64,000 nt of DNA, from assembly GCA_964019425.1 (NCBI GenBank), contig OZ025792.1, positions 1-64,000 on the forward strand, read 5' to 3'. This DNA is from Flectonema sp. DT1601. Its lineage: Eukaryota; Euglenozoa; Diplonemea; Diplonemida; Diplonemidae. A model generated the notes under the pieces. That model did no database searches. It was not told the DNA's origin and was given only the letters and a program-made list of their open reading frames with translations. Shown here one piece after another: positions 52,341 to 62,171 of the stretch (position 1 is the stretch's first letter; the number at the start of each line of letters is the position of its first letter). The position numbers and the translations under genes were made by a program.

Positions 52341-52808
52341 ATCGCAGGAATGTACACAACGAAAAAGATCTGAAGATAAAACTCATATCAGATTCCGTAA
52401 ACGTAAAAGTCGAGTCTCAATGAACTTGTGATGGGTTGAAAAAAACCCTATTCACACTATGAACAGAATGGATGTAGACATTTGGCAGAATAATAAAAGT
52501 CACTATAAATAAAAGACAAGACTGCACCGAGCTGCGAAGACAGCTCAACCAGCCTGCTTTATCTTTTGTCAACGGATTTACATCGACAAAGGCAACAAAA
52601 CTGAAAGATATGTTAATAAACCAATGACAGTGAGGAGTACTCCTGTCAGTTACTTATTCGGCGGCTTACTTGAAAAGGGAATAACGGTAACTGTTGATCA
52701 AAGGCGGAATGGACTTAACGATACGTCCGCTATTTTTATGTGGCATCTTATGATACTCTTTCTGCACCGACTGACAGCTTTTGCTTGTTATTAATAGGTG
52801 TAGGAAAG
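52341..52808. other. Intergenic region
   Basis: About 470 bp between the putative 5' exon of the coiled-coil gene and the protease relic. Ordinary A/T-rich sequence, nothing supported. Confidence 0.5.
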
Positions 52809-53335
52809 GACAGTCTACCAGATCGCTTGGTAAGATCCTCCCAAAGCCGTCCGATCCCGTGTCGCAGCTCACCAGCTTCTGCGGAAATTCATGAAACGAC
52901 TCTGTTCCTCCGTCGGCTTCGGGTACGTCACGTTCGGGCACCTCATCGGAACAGTCGAAAATTCCAACTGAAGAACATTCTCTTTGAACGAAAACGCCGA
53001 CGACGATCCATCGAACGAACCGCTCACGGCAGAGCACTTCAGGTCACCTCCCGCGGGAAGGATGAAGTTGCACGAGTACCCTCCCTGTGCTCCGTTCACA
53101 GCGTACGCGCACACCTCCATGTTGCCGTACTTGCAGCTGAATTCGTTCACTCCGTTCCCACGTGGCGCCATGCGCTGAGTCACCCAGAGGTCCGCGCTTC
53201 CCGTGTTCTTGTAGCTGCAGTCTCCGTTGTCGCACGAAATGCTCTTCGTGTTGCTGTCCAACAGGGCTCCCTTCAGAGGTGAAACATGGCTTCCGATCAC
53301 GTTCACCGTTCCCTGCACGTCACAGTTCATCTCAG
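52809..53335 (-). pseudogene. Internally deleted relic of the array protease gene
   Basis: Three collinear pieces of the protease coding sequence survive, corresponding to about 1716-1790, 2110-2141 and 2571-2995 of copy 2, with about 320 and 430 bp deleted between them. Signal peptide, first Cys-rich module, catalytic Cys region, His and Asn are all missing, so it cannot make a protease. The third piece (about 425 bp, second module and part of the third) is almost identical to the array, with one difference seen by eye, whereas the first two have many changes. A 153-codon frame remains open across it but would lack a signal peptide. It lies about 37 kb from the array. Confidence 0.9.
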
Positions 53336-55230
53336 CGGAAGTGAAAGAAGCCTAGCATTCATACAAACCACAACTGCAGACTACTTTCTTATAAGACCTA
53401 CGCCAGTAAGATAGCTGTGGCTACCCGCCTGCATATCTCGGATTAAGAGTACCTATTGACCTAGTAAATTATTTAACGAAGATGGCTTGCAATTGTTATT
53501 ATATAACGACAAGGAAAGGGTAAAAGAATAGAGCCAAAGAAACCTATTTTTTTGTTTTTGTTTTTGTTTTTTTAAGTAGAAGGTCAGATGGTAGGTATGA
53601 GCGTATGAGAGCGTAAGTGATTTAGAGAAATCGTTAAGGAGGCGGAGAAAAATGAAAAATATTTCGACGAAAAGCGTTTTGCTGTGGGAAGGATTCCTGT
53701 TTGTCAATTTTTGTAATTCAGCTGCTGACTTTTCTTCATATTTGTAGCCAAGACATTTTGACATACCTCAATTGACTTCTATTTCAGATCTTGTATAATC
53801 AAAAGAGGTGAATGGTATCTCGTACGCATGGTTCTTCATAACTTTCGCAGATAATTTGGGGACTTTCCGCGATGACCACCACGGTATTGGTATTGGGGTG
53901 TTCCATGACTAGGGGTTGATAGTCTTGAACCTTACCTACAGTATGGTAAGTTATAGAGTGATCCCAGAGGAGAGCGCCCGTCCACTTTCGTAGAGTTGGG
54001 CAACGAAACAATTACAAAATCGTATTATTCTTGTTCCGTACTTTGAAGATTGAGAACTTCCAGTAATGGCAATTCTTGTGCAAGCAGTTCAAGTTGAGCT
54101 CTACGCGTTCATCAGCGTTCTGACTAACGTCATCGCAAGGATTAACAATTCCTTTTGTGAGGGGAGGGTATCGGGGAGGATTTTGATGGGTAACTCCTGA
54201 GTGTGAGGGACGGATGTTTTACACCATCATTGTGTTCATTATATAATTGCGTTGTGATCGTAAGAAGCAAACAGAAATAACAAAGAGAGACCAAGGAACC
54301 GAAAGACCCGCACAAAATTAGAAGCCAAGTTATGTGGCAACTACAATAGAGAAGGAAATATATATTTTACATCCCTGACAAAGCTTCGGGTTAGGAAAGA
54401 AGAGGTGATTGGTACCCTAAAAGATATTAGAAAGGTGAGAAGGTTTTTGGAGAGGAAGAACTATTTTATATCGACGCACGAAACTCCTCGGATGGTTTTG
54501 TATCCTTTTATAATCCGCGGCGAGTAGGCAAAGGTAGGAAGACACAAAATCAGTAGAGGATTGCGGGGACTATGAATTATTTTCAACCCTAAATGGTTAC
54601 AACGTATGAGATTGTAAACAGTCGACTCGATGTCCAAAAATAAAAAAAATAAAAAACTTGACTGCATAGTAACAACCCGAAGGGTTTTGCAAATATTTTT
54701 ACAGCAAGAAAAAGACAATCGAAGAAAAAAAAAGGGATAATATAACTTCTCAAAGAGATGGTGAATGATTTGAATAAAAATAAAAAGAAAACCTCGGTCG
54801 GTCTGAGCTTAAGAACTATGCAAAAGAAAACTATTCTTCTGTACCTGGAATTCTGCCTATAAGTGTGTAACGCTACCTATCTACTGGATTGGCTCGGGTA
54901 AAAGAACGAGAGAGCGTAGCTCTCCAGGAAAGCGAAAATAAAAGTATGTACTATAAAAAAATATGTAAAAAGAGGTACAAGAAATCTGATAATATTCACC
55001 AAACTAACTCGTTTTGCTTGCAAGCTTATTATATAATTTCTCAATGGTACGAGTTGAAACGTTTAGCGAAACATATTATCAGAACTAAAAAAAGAAAATC
55101 ACAAAAAAGACAACTCAACCGCGAAAGCAGAGTTGCTGAACTCTACCTGGAAGTCGCTTACCCGATCGGCATTCGCATTCAAACAAATATATAACAATAT
55201 ATGATTCACCCACACTGGGTGTCCAGTGTC
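53336..55230. other. Gene-poor region, unidentified
   Basis: Nearly 1.9 kb without a supported gene. A (TTTTTG)n tract lies at about 53546-53573. Open frames at 53453-53764 and 53799-54011 (minus) and 54889-55194 (plus, no ATG start) have no recognisable domain. Base composition is more even in 53800-54240 than in the flanks, hinting at decayed coding or element sequence, but I could not identify it. Confidence 0.45.
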
Positions 55231-56799
55231 CTAATTAACAAGCCCGAGTGGTCGACGATCGTACTCAAAGAGAATAGAAGACTTTCTAGCGAAGCTATAC
55301 GGACTCATATTCTCCCAAATAGTAATACAATTACTGATTGCTGTGGTAATTGGGTTCTCTAGGATATCTTCTTCTCCTTGGTGGACATTAGTCCTCCAGA
55401 TTTTAATATTTCTATTTATTGACCTCATGATGTCAATGCGAGATGATGCACAAACTTCATTAGCACAATCCTTCTGTCCTCCGAAAGAAAAAGAACGAAG
55501 TGACGTATTGAGTTCCAAAGCATCTTGAATATAACAAATTGAATCTGAAGGGATACTATTGTCTGTGAGTGACAATTTACTAAGTGTTGTATTTAACGTA
55601 ATCATGTAGGCCCACGCATCCCCTCCCTCTTCCATTGAGTTGTTGCCTCCAAAATCTAAGCTGGTTAAGTTGCTGTTGACCTCCAACATCGCAGCGAAAG
55701 CCACACTATCACCTTCTTCAATACAACACGTATTAACGTTTAGTGTCGTCAGTGGAATATTAAGCGCTAAAGTCCTACAGAGAAGATGCGCAGAATTAGA
55801 AAGATCGTTGTTGCGGAGAACAAGGTTTTTGAGGTGCCTATCAGACTCTAAATAATTGCAAAGTGTTTCCACACATGCCAACGTCCCCACACAACAGTTT
55901 TCTAAGTTCAAAGTAGACAAGCATGTTTCTTTATGCTCCAGATTTCGGAACAACTCCATTGATCTTGCCAGAAGTTTATTATCGGATAAAACTACACTTC
56001 GCAAATTCGGCTTACTTAAACCAGACAAAAGAATTGGACAAAGACTCAGGTATGTTGACTGCAGTTCTAAAATACGCAACTGGTTGTTCTTCACAAGTGC
56101 CATACCAAGGTTCCTGCTACCGTACAGTCCTAATTTATTTCCTCTCAAGCTAAGCTCTAAGAGTGGGCACTCGTTATCTTGGAGAGTCAGTGCCAGGAGT
56201 TGCATTCCCTCATACGTCATTGCAACGTTTCGGATGCCAAGTGACGTTAGCGTGCGATTCTCCTTAAAACATTTACAGATTTCCTTAATTCCGCAATCGC
56301 CGAATTTATTACCTCCCAAGTGAATTTGTATTAGCGTCTCATTCTTCTTCAAACCTATTGCTAAGTACCGAACTCCCTTTTGTGTTATTTTATTGTCTCC
56401 AAGCTTGAGGCGTTTCAACGGCGGATTGGCTGACAACACATTCGCCAGCATTTCGCAGACGTTGTCACCTATTCCACAAGAGAACAATTCCAGGACGGCA
56501 AAGCCGTGGAGGCGAGTTGTACCAAGAAAATAACGCATCGATCTGAGTGAAAAAGTGTTGTATGACACCACTAGTTCAGTCTCATTGTCGTACTTGCTGC
56601 AACTGCGCATCAGGTCTGCCAGTATTCTCATGTCGACCTCACCTAAGTTAGCATGCGACAACATAACTTTACCATCCAATCCTCTTATCTGTAATTCTTG
56701 CAGCTGTAACATAAACTTTCCATTCATCCGAATTGCACCACTCATCGCAGCGGCCCTGTACTTACGCATAGCAGTTGTAATCTCTAACACGCCCGACAT
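55231..56799 (-). CDS. Leucine-rich-repeat protein, RNI/NLRC-like repeats
   Basis: A 522-aa protein made mainly of ~28-residue LRRs of the ribonuclease-inhibitor type: LKRLKLGDNKITQKGVRYLA, LIQIHLGGNKFGDCGIKEI, LLELSLRGNKLGLYGSRNL, LTSLDFGGNNSMEEGG, LSKLSLTDNSIPSD. Repeats run from about 85 to 440; the flanking N- and C-terminal parts are unclassified. No signal peptide or TM, so probably cytosolic and binding a partner protein. No nucleotide-binding or effector domain is present, so it is not a full NLR. The start is the first ATG (MSGVLEITTAMRK), with later in-frame Mets possible. Confidence 0.85.
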   Translation of the reverse strand: MSGVLEITTAMRKYRAAAMSGAIRMNGKFMLQLQELQIRGLDGKVMLSHANLGEVDMRILADLMRSCSKYDNETELVVSYNTFSLRSMRYFLGTTRLHGFAVLELFSCGIGDNVCEMLANVLSANPPLKRLKLGDNKITQKGVRYLAIGLKKNETLIQIHLGGNKFGDCGIKEICKCFKENRTLTSLGIRNVAMTYEGMQLLALTLQDNECPLLELSLRGNKLGLYGSRNLGMALVKNNQLRILELQSTYLSLCPILLSGLSKPNLRSVVLSDNKLLARSMELFRNLEHKETCLSTLNLENCCVGTLACVETLCNYLESDRHLKNLVLRNNDLSNSAHLLCRTLALNIPLTTLNVNTCCIEEGDSVAFAAMLEVNSNLTSLDFGGNNSMEEGGDAWAYMITLNTTLSKLSLTDNSIPSDSICYIQDALELNTSLRSFSFGGQKDCANEVCASSRIDIMRSINRNIKIWRTNVHQGEEDILENPITTAISNCITIWENMSPYSFARKSSILFEYDRRPLGLVN

Positions 56800-57249
56800 G
56801 TTTTATATAAGTCAGCTTGATTTAATTAGTAATTACTTTTTCGAAACAAACAGACACAATATAAGGCAGTAATTAAAATCAAATACCAAGTTACGTATTA
56901 AAGCTGCAGAATAGATGGTTAATACCTCATCTTTATGATAGATTCCGTATGCCAATACATGTAAAGCACAAAAAATAATAATGTTAGCCAGAAAGAGGAA
57001 TCTGATTAAGAATCCACAAAGAAGAACAAGAAGAAAATAACTTTTTGAACAAATTAAAAATTCACGATAAATTAACGCAAATAGGCGTTAAACCTACTTC
57101 CAAGATTATCGGTTCCGTCTTGTTCTTTCAAATCAAAACAGATGTCAAAAATAAAGAACATCAAAGAAAATAAATCGCATCTAAAATGGGAGAAGAATAA
57201 GGTCGATCGTTTTTTGTCTTGTAACTAGTAAGAATGGATCTGCCGTGAG
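56800..57249. other. Intergenic region
   Basis: About 450 bp of A-rich sequence between the LRR gene 5' end and the stop of the next gene. No feature supported. Confidence 0.5.
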
Positions 57250-57861
57250 CTATCTGAATCTTATTCCGCGGAGACCAAATAACTTTTCTCCCAATCGGGC
57301 TCCTGAGTGACTGCCGAATGCACCTGCAGCGGAGGTGGACGCGATGTCAGCTAACCGTTTGACTGGTTTAAACCACTTGTTGTCCAATAGTCCTCCTAAT
57401 TCAATCCAAGATAACTGTTGATGTGTGTAAAAGAAAGTCACAACAGATGACTGGGAAGATGTCATTTGCGCGAGCATCTTCTTTGACAGCGGAAGTTTAT
57501 CCTTCCCCGACTCAGACGTCATTACTGTAATTTCAAGACCACGAAATTCTCGCTTTGCATTTTCAATTGAGTCCTTCTGTTCTTTAGTGAGTGTGACACT
57601 AATAATACAAGCCTTCTTTCCATATGATGTTTCCAACTGTTCTGCGGTCATGAACACACCACCAGTCTTTTGAAGAATGTCCATTTGCACTTTCGTCAAT
57701 GAGATAATGTCCCCTCCGGCTTTTGACGTGTCGAGTCTCAGATGAAGTCCAATTCCCTGAGATACAGCTTTGTCTATATCTTGTTTCTGAGATACAGATA
57801 ACATGACCGACACATTAACGCAATCACTCCCTCTCATTTCCGAGAGTTCCCAGTCATCCAT
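57250..57861 (-). CDS. Protein with a duplicated ~60-aa module, function unknown
   Basis: A 203-aa protein starting at MDDWELSEM; the frame is open 10 codons further to 57891, but the internal ATG has the better context. Two related modules are visible. One (about 17-78) runs VSVMLSVSQKQDIDKA ... ISLTKVQ ... FMTAEQL; the other (about 85-150) runs ISVTLTKEQKDSIENA ... LPLSKKM ... FYTHQQL. The tail is Gly/Ala/Arg-rich (AAGAFGSHSGARLGEK). Repeated L-(S/T)-K-x-Q segments before a Gly-rich tail recall small accessory virion proteins of Polinton/adintovirus-like elements, but no capsid, polymerase or integrase gene lies nearby and I give that reading low weight. The frame looks whole. It may simply be a host protein. 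Confidence 0.65.
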   Translation of the reverse strand: MDDWELSEMRGSDCVNVSVMLSVSQKQDIDKAVSQGIGLHLRLDTSKAGGDIISLTKVQMDILQKTGGVFMTAEQLETSYGKKACIISVTLTKEQKDSIENAKREFRGLEITVMTSESGKDKLPLSKKMLAQMTSSQSSVVTFFYTHQQLSWIELGGLLDNKWFKPVKRLADIASTSAAGAFGSHSGARLGEKLFGLRGIRFR

Positions 57862-58081
57862 TTTGTAAGTTGTAATAACGAGATAGAACAACTGAATAAT
57901 TATTTATAAATATTTGAGTTTCTCTACAAAATGAAGTTTCAGCCGCTTAAAACTAAAACAAAGAGGGCGCAATGCCGTAATCCTTTCGATCGCAAGAAAT
58001 AGTTAATAAGAGGAAAGTTGCTGACCATTTTTAAAGAACAGCACGGAATGGAATATAAAGTGTAACGCACGACTTCTGATC

Positions 58082-59332
58082 TCATTCATCCTTGCAAAAT
58101 GACATCACAGGAACCTCATCTACTTCTATCCCAGAGATCTTCATGTTTCTAGTAAACCATGAAAACCAATTAAGACGTTTGGAGTACTCAGCCTCACAGA
58201 TGTCGGAATTCCAGGATGAAAGAAAGCTGATTGGATCCACACGTGCAGGGTTAATTGCCACCGAAAACGCAGCAGGTAGAACATCCCGAGCAGCAGCCAA
58301 AACACCAGACGGTATTGGCAATGACAATAAGAAGTCATCCAACGTTAAGACTTCTGTAATCATCCGAATAGCCTCCTCAAGACCTAAGATGTTATGCTTT
58401 TCGGCAATCATTCGAAGTTTGTGTTGTTTGTAACTAACTGCTTTGATAATTAAATGCATTGCTTCTGGATATTGAACAGTTACACTTACATCATCATGTA
58501 TTATGGGGGTTCGTATACTTTCACAACTTGAAATAGCATAGTGGAGAACATCTTCCCAAGTTCTTCCAGCAACTTCCAATCCAATGCTCATGTGTAAGGA
58601 TGGATCTGAACCTTGTTGAAAAGCCTGGTGGGGTACACCTCTGGGTAAATAGAGACAGTCGTTCTCTTCCAGGACGTACTCAGTGTAAGGGTACCCGCTA
58701 TTTTCAAGAAACGTAACATTCGACACATGATGAGAAGACGTTAAGTTCAAGAATGATAATTCAGATTCTGTGCAGCTTTCTTTGTCTTGCATCGCATCCC
58801 ACACTCTCCATTTCTTCTGCCCCTCTACTTGGCATGCAATGACGTCCATGTAATCTTGGTGGACAGGAACACCAGTTCCACGTGTTGTGTAGTATAAAGA
58901 TGTGCTTCCTTCAAGTTGCAGTGTGGATGAGATGCTGTGCTGGAGACTTCGAATGTTATAAAACCTTCCGTCAGCATCGGTCATTATCAAAGTACCCTCC
59001 GCTTCTTGTGTTGATGACAAGAGTTGTTCGCCACCAAGCCTTCCATGTGTGTGTGACCTTTCCTTTATGTATTCTTCCTTATTCCCGATTGAACCTATTT
59101 GAATATCTTCTCCCAGTCTCAGTCCTGCTTCGTTCTGTTTAAAACCCCAAATTACTTCTACAACACTCCACTGGTTGTTAATAACCCTAACTATCTCGGA
59201 CATAGCTACTTTCGGAATAGCGCTGGATTTCCACTTGCATACTTTATTTTCCCAACAGCTATCTTTGAACCCCTCCGGAAATATGCTCTCTGTCGCCGCG
59301 AGCATACCAAACAGTGTACAAGCAACAATCAT
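58082..59332 (-). CDS. Secretory-pathway JmjC/cupin-type oxygenase
   Basis: A 416-aa protein. The N-terminus (MIVACTLFGMLAATES) is a probable signal peptide. The central domain matches Cupin_4/JmjC ribosomal-oxygenase-like proteins: SLYYTTRGTGVPVHQDYMDV with metal ligands His158 and Asp160, CQVEGQKKWRVWD, and ENDCLYLPRGVPHQAF with the second His at 235. These are the Fe(II) ligands of 2-oxoglutarate-dependent hydroxylases. The C-terminal ~150 residues are helical, as in NO66/MINA-type enzymes. Known relatives hydroxylate ribosomal proteins or histones in the nucleus, so a signal peptide is unusual and points to an ER or secreted substrate (inference). Confidence 0.84.
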   Translation of the reverse strand: MIVACTLFGMLAATESIFPEGFKDSCWENKVCKWKSSAIPKVAMSEIVRVINNQWSVVEVIWGFKQNEAGLRLGEDIQIGSIGNKEEYIKERSHTHGRLGGEQLLSSTQEAEGTLIMTDADGRFYNIRSLQHSISSTLQLEGSTSLYYTTRGTGVPVHQDYMDVIACQVEGQKKWRVWDAMQDKESCTESELSFLNLTSSHHVSNVTFLENSGYPYTEYVLEENDCLYLPRGVPHQAFQQGSDPSLHMSIGLEVAGRTWEDVLHYAISSCESIRTPIIHDDVSVTVQYPEAMHLIIKAVSYKQHKLRMIAEKHNILGLEEAIRMITEVLTLDDFLLSLPIPSGVLAAARDVLPAAFSVAINPARVDPISFLSSWNSDICEAEYSKRLNWFSWFTRNMKISGIEVDEVPVMSFCKDE

Positions 59333-59465
59333 ACTCTTGTAATAATCTGTTAGTTAATTAGTGAATTTTATAACAATATCCTTCATACATAATTCATCAT
59401 CCCCCACCTACAGCAACCTAGAAACGCTAAGACAATGCTTTCCTCATTCATTTCTATGACACCGA

Positions 59466-59930
59466 CTAGAAGGAACCAATAAATCCGTTCTCAATATCAC
59501 TTTGTAAGTGAGTATTAGAAGTCCCTTTTACTTCACCCGTGACTGAAACCACAAACTTTGCGGTGTAGTTCCACCTAGTGTCTATATTAACGTTGTTCTC
59601 TCTCATCCAGCGATATACAGGTCTGGCATTCTTTCCTTTAACATTACCATTCTCAAGGATTATGAGATCGGCAGGACCATTTTTACCAGCGAAGTCTTTC
59701 ACTTTACAACTTTCCACATATTCTTGAGCATATTGCCTCGATGGTAATGCTACAATATCAAAATTTCTCTTCCCATACCTCAAAGCCAATTCTGACATTT
59801 GTCTGTATTCACCCATTGCAAAGGAGCACATTGAAGCAACATTCACTCCGAATACTACTCTATTCTTGAATCTCGAGAAATCTACTTCCACCCCGTTAAT
59901 ATCCCGTTCTTTAATGTCGTAGAAATCCAT
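59466..59930 (-). CDS. Glutathione-peroxidase-like thiol peroxidase
   Basis: A 154-aa protein of the GPx fold, near the usual 155-170 aa for the cytosolic form. Seen: FYDIKERDINGVEVDFSRF at the N-terminus; NVASMCSFA with the peroxidatic Cys35 in place of selenocysteine; PSRQYAQEY, which keeps the catalytic Gln; GKNARPVYRWMRE; and RWNYTAKFVVSVTGEV, which keeps the Trp and Asn of the tetrad. It would reduce hydroperoxides using thioredoxin or glutathione. The usual NVASKCGFT is altered to NVASMCSFA, and the FPCNQF-type motif to LPSRQY, so it is a divergent member that lacks that Cys. No signal peptide. The 5' flank is duplicated 2 kb away. Confidence 0.85.
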   Translation of the reverse strand: MDFYDIKERDINGVEVDFSRFKNRVVFGVNVASMCSFAMGEYRQMSELALRYGKRNFDIVALPSRQYAQEYVESCKVKDFAGKNGPADLIILENGNVKGKNARPVYRWMRENNVNIDTRWNYTAKFVVSVTGEVKGTSNTHLQSDIENGFIGSF

Positions 59931-59936
59931 ATTACC

Positions 59937-60020
59937 TGCCGCTGTATGTCGACAACGATCAGAGTCAGAAAAAAGAGAGATTTATACTAATTTTACGAAG
60001 AAGAGAGTTTCCTAACAATA
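59937..60020. repeat. Duplicated GPx 5'-flank segment, copy a
   Basis: The sequence directly upstream of the GPx start codon (CGCTGTATGTCGA..ACAACGATCAGAGTCAG and the following TATACTAATTT) recurs at about 61991-62085 with small gaps. It is probably promoter or 5' UTR. Confidence 0.7.
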
Positions 60021-60194
60021 AATAAAAAACTCCCCAGGAGGCGTCATATTATGCGGTGGTAGTGGAAACTCGGATTCTGCCACTTAGGGCCAGCCGCAAG
60101 GGGTTGGCCATACTGACCATCGCCTCGGGCACTGGGCTAAAGGCGTCCACTCACACGAGTGGGAAGAGTTGCTCCAAGAAAAAAAAGGAGGGAA

Positions 60195-60285
60195 AAAAAG
60201 ATCCATGAGAGCAAAGGATCAAGAGAAGAAGTGCACATTCCCCATCCCAAACTCAGAAACATGAGAACTCATTAAATTGAAGGGC
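60195..60285 (+). repeat. Direct repeat flanking LINE debris, copy a
   Basis: About 85 bp beginning ATCCATGAGAGCAAAGG, nearly identical to 61838-61921. The two direct copies bracket the LINE-derived stretch. They could be part of the element present twice through a second truncated insertion. Confidence 0.75.
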
Positions 60286-60286
60286 C

Positions 60287-61110
60287 GGAGTGAGAAGTCT
60301 ATCCATGCTGAAGACTTCAATGCACACCATGTGTACTGGTCGAAGAAAACTGACACTAAGGGATGACCTCCTCAACTGGTCTGGAAAAGAAGACCTCTTG
60401 ATAGCCAATCCTCCCGGTCTTGCGTCCTTGCCAAGACATGGTACGACACCTGATGTCATATTTTATCGAAGAATTACAGCTGCTTCAGTTGAACTAATTG
60501 AAGATGGTGTTGAGCATCGTTCCGATTATTTGCCGCTGTTTGATACTTTCGACACATTCTCGCCGCTCGAATCATCCAACAACCACGCATCGAGAAAATC
60601 TGTGTGGGACTTCAATACAGGTGATTGGTACTCATTCCGACAGTATTTGGATTTCAGAATCTGCAAGGCTAGTTCCTCTGGTGACGTTGGGATCAGAGCT
60701 CGGACATTTAACTGCATCGTACTACTCTGCTAAGAAAAATATCAGGAGGAGGTAAAGAATAAAGGGCAAAAGGAGGCGTCTATGGAATGCGTCCGCTCCC
60801 GAAACAAACAAGCCAAGGGTAAGTTCATCTCCGAAAGGCTCTCTAAAGGCGATGGTTTTGCCTTCAAGAAGATAAAAGATCTTGAGGCTGACGGTGGTCA
60901 AGATATCTGTATCTCCGAGTTCGACGAAAAACAGTTACCCGATAAATTTTTAAATCAGTACATCAAAGCCTCGAAAAAGCCGAAGTTGAAATCACCGACT
61001 GTCAAGCCTGAAGACTTCGATGGAGTTTGTCGTCCGCTTGTGATGTCGGAACTTGAAAACGCACTCAGAAAGGTGTAGCCGGGTAAGGCACCAGAACGGG
61101 TTCCCACCCC
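60287..61110 (+). mobile_element. Degenerate LINE (endonuclease domain and start of RT), I/ingi-like
   Basis: A plus-strand non-LTR retrotransposon fragment, the only protein-coding trace on that strand. AEDFNAHHVYWSKKTDTKG starting at about 60307 is the APE-type endonuclease core. It shifts frame near 60365 and continues as LLNWSGKEDLLIANPPG and TPDVIFYRR. A second piece (60782-61078) covers the linker between endonuclease and reverse transcriptase and ends in ELENALRKV. A stop then interrupts the pre-RT motif (PGKAPE, related to the usual GKAPGPDG). The RT catalytic core and the rest are not recognisable. At least three disabling changes are visible, so it is dead. Family naming as I/ingi-like rests on memory of endonuclease motifs and is tentative. 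Confidence 0.75.
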
Positions 61111-61837
61111 TTGCTGAGACAAAGTGAAGTACCCTTTTTGTAGAAGGACGGACTCATCACCTAGACACTTGATGTTTACTCTGCTCTTGTACGCATCAGA
61201 AATGGAACAATTGGATCTGTCATGGAAGAAGCGAATATTTCAAAGAAGGAACTCAGCCTGCTATTTATGTTCGCTACGAGGAACTTACATTCCCTCGCTG
61301 GCTTCATATAGCATTTAGAACAATGGACGGCAACAAGCTGTTATCAGAAGTTACTATCTTTTTAGTATATCATACTCATACATCACTCCTAATTCATCTC
61401 CTAATAACTCTCTGAGGACATCCGTAGAGCTTCATAGCTCGTAGGTAACCCAGTGGTCTTTGGCCACCGTCTCCGTATTGATCATTCGCTTTGTACTTAC
61501 AGTGTCGTGAGCTTCCTATCGGGGAAGTCCTCCAACGGACTCACAACAGTTGCACTCGTTGTTGCTTATTTACTTAGTAATAAGAAGAGCGAATATGCTC
61601 AGAAAGAATAAAAACAAAGTAGAAAGACAGGGGGGATGTGAAAAAAATCAAAGGCCGCCCCCCAACCCAAGAAAAGGATGAAAAACTTTCAAGCGAAAAA
61701 ACTTGACGTCCGTACGCCCCAGAGATCAAAGGACGGACGACTCACACCCCCTTCGTTCGCCCCATTTTATTAACTGGTACAGCGACAAATGTAAAGCTGG
61801 GTAGACGACGAATTATCTTTTGTGCACAGAGACAAGG
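61111..61837. other. Unidentified sequence, probably LINE remnant or flank
   Basis: About 730 bp after the last recognisable LINE motif. A 64-codon plus-strand frame at 61124-61318 may be decayed RT, but no motif is visible. The rest shows no gene. Confidence 0.4.
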
Positions 61838-61921
61838 GGTCCATGAGAACAAAGGAACAAGAGAAGAAGTGCACATTCCCCATCCCAAACCCAGAAACAT
61901 GAGAACTCATTAAATTGAAGG
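61838..61921 (+). repeat. Direct repeat flanking LINE debris, copy b
   Basis: Second copy of the 85-bp sequence at 60195-60285, with a few substitutions. After it the two loci diverge, apart from a short ATGCTGAAGA echo of the endonuclease start near 61953. Confidence 0.75.
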
Positions 61922-61990
61922 GTCATGTCTTTTCAAGTCGAAAAATGCTTAAATGCTGAAGAAGACTGTCGTCCCCAGCTCGCGGGTTTT

Positions 61991-62085
61991 CCCTGTCGCT
62001 GTATGTCGAGACAACGATCAGAGTCAGTAGAAAGAGTATACTAATTTACGGTGTATTTTTGAGTGACGAAGAAAGAAGTTTCCAT
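61991..62085. repeat. Duplicated GPx 5'-flank segment, copy b
   Basis: Imperfect second copy of the GPx upstream sequence, with no GPx coding sequence next to it. It sits between the LINE repeat and the long poly(A), and may have been carried or copied by the element. Confidence 0.65.
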
Positions 62086-62097
62086 TTTATCTTCCCG

Positions 62098-62168
<71 letters not shown>
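62098..62168. repeat. 71-nt poly(A) tract
   Basis: Uninterrupted A run. On the plus strand it follows the LINE-derived segments and could be a retrotransposon 3' tail. Exact length is unreliable in sequencing data. Confidence 0.85.

Positions 62169-62171
<3 letters not shown>

Noticed and set aside
53453-54011. Minus-strand frames of 103 and 70 codons
   Set aside because: No domain, no clear partner exon, A/T-rich. Left as unidentified sequence.
54889-55194. 101-codon plus-strand frame
   Set aside because: Has no ATG at its start, is Lys/Tyr-rich in A/T-rich DNA, and would be the only host gene on the plus strand.
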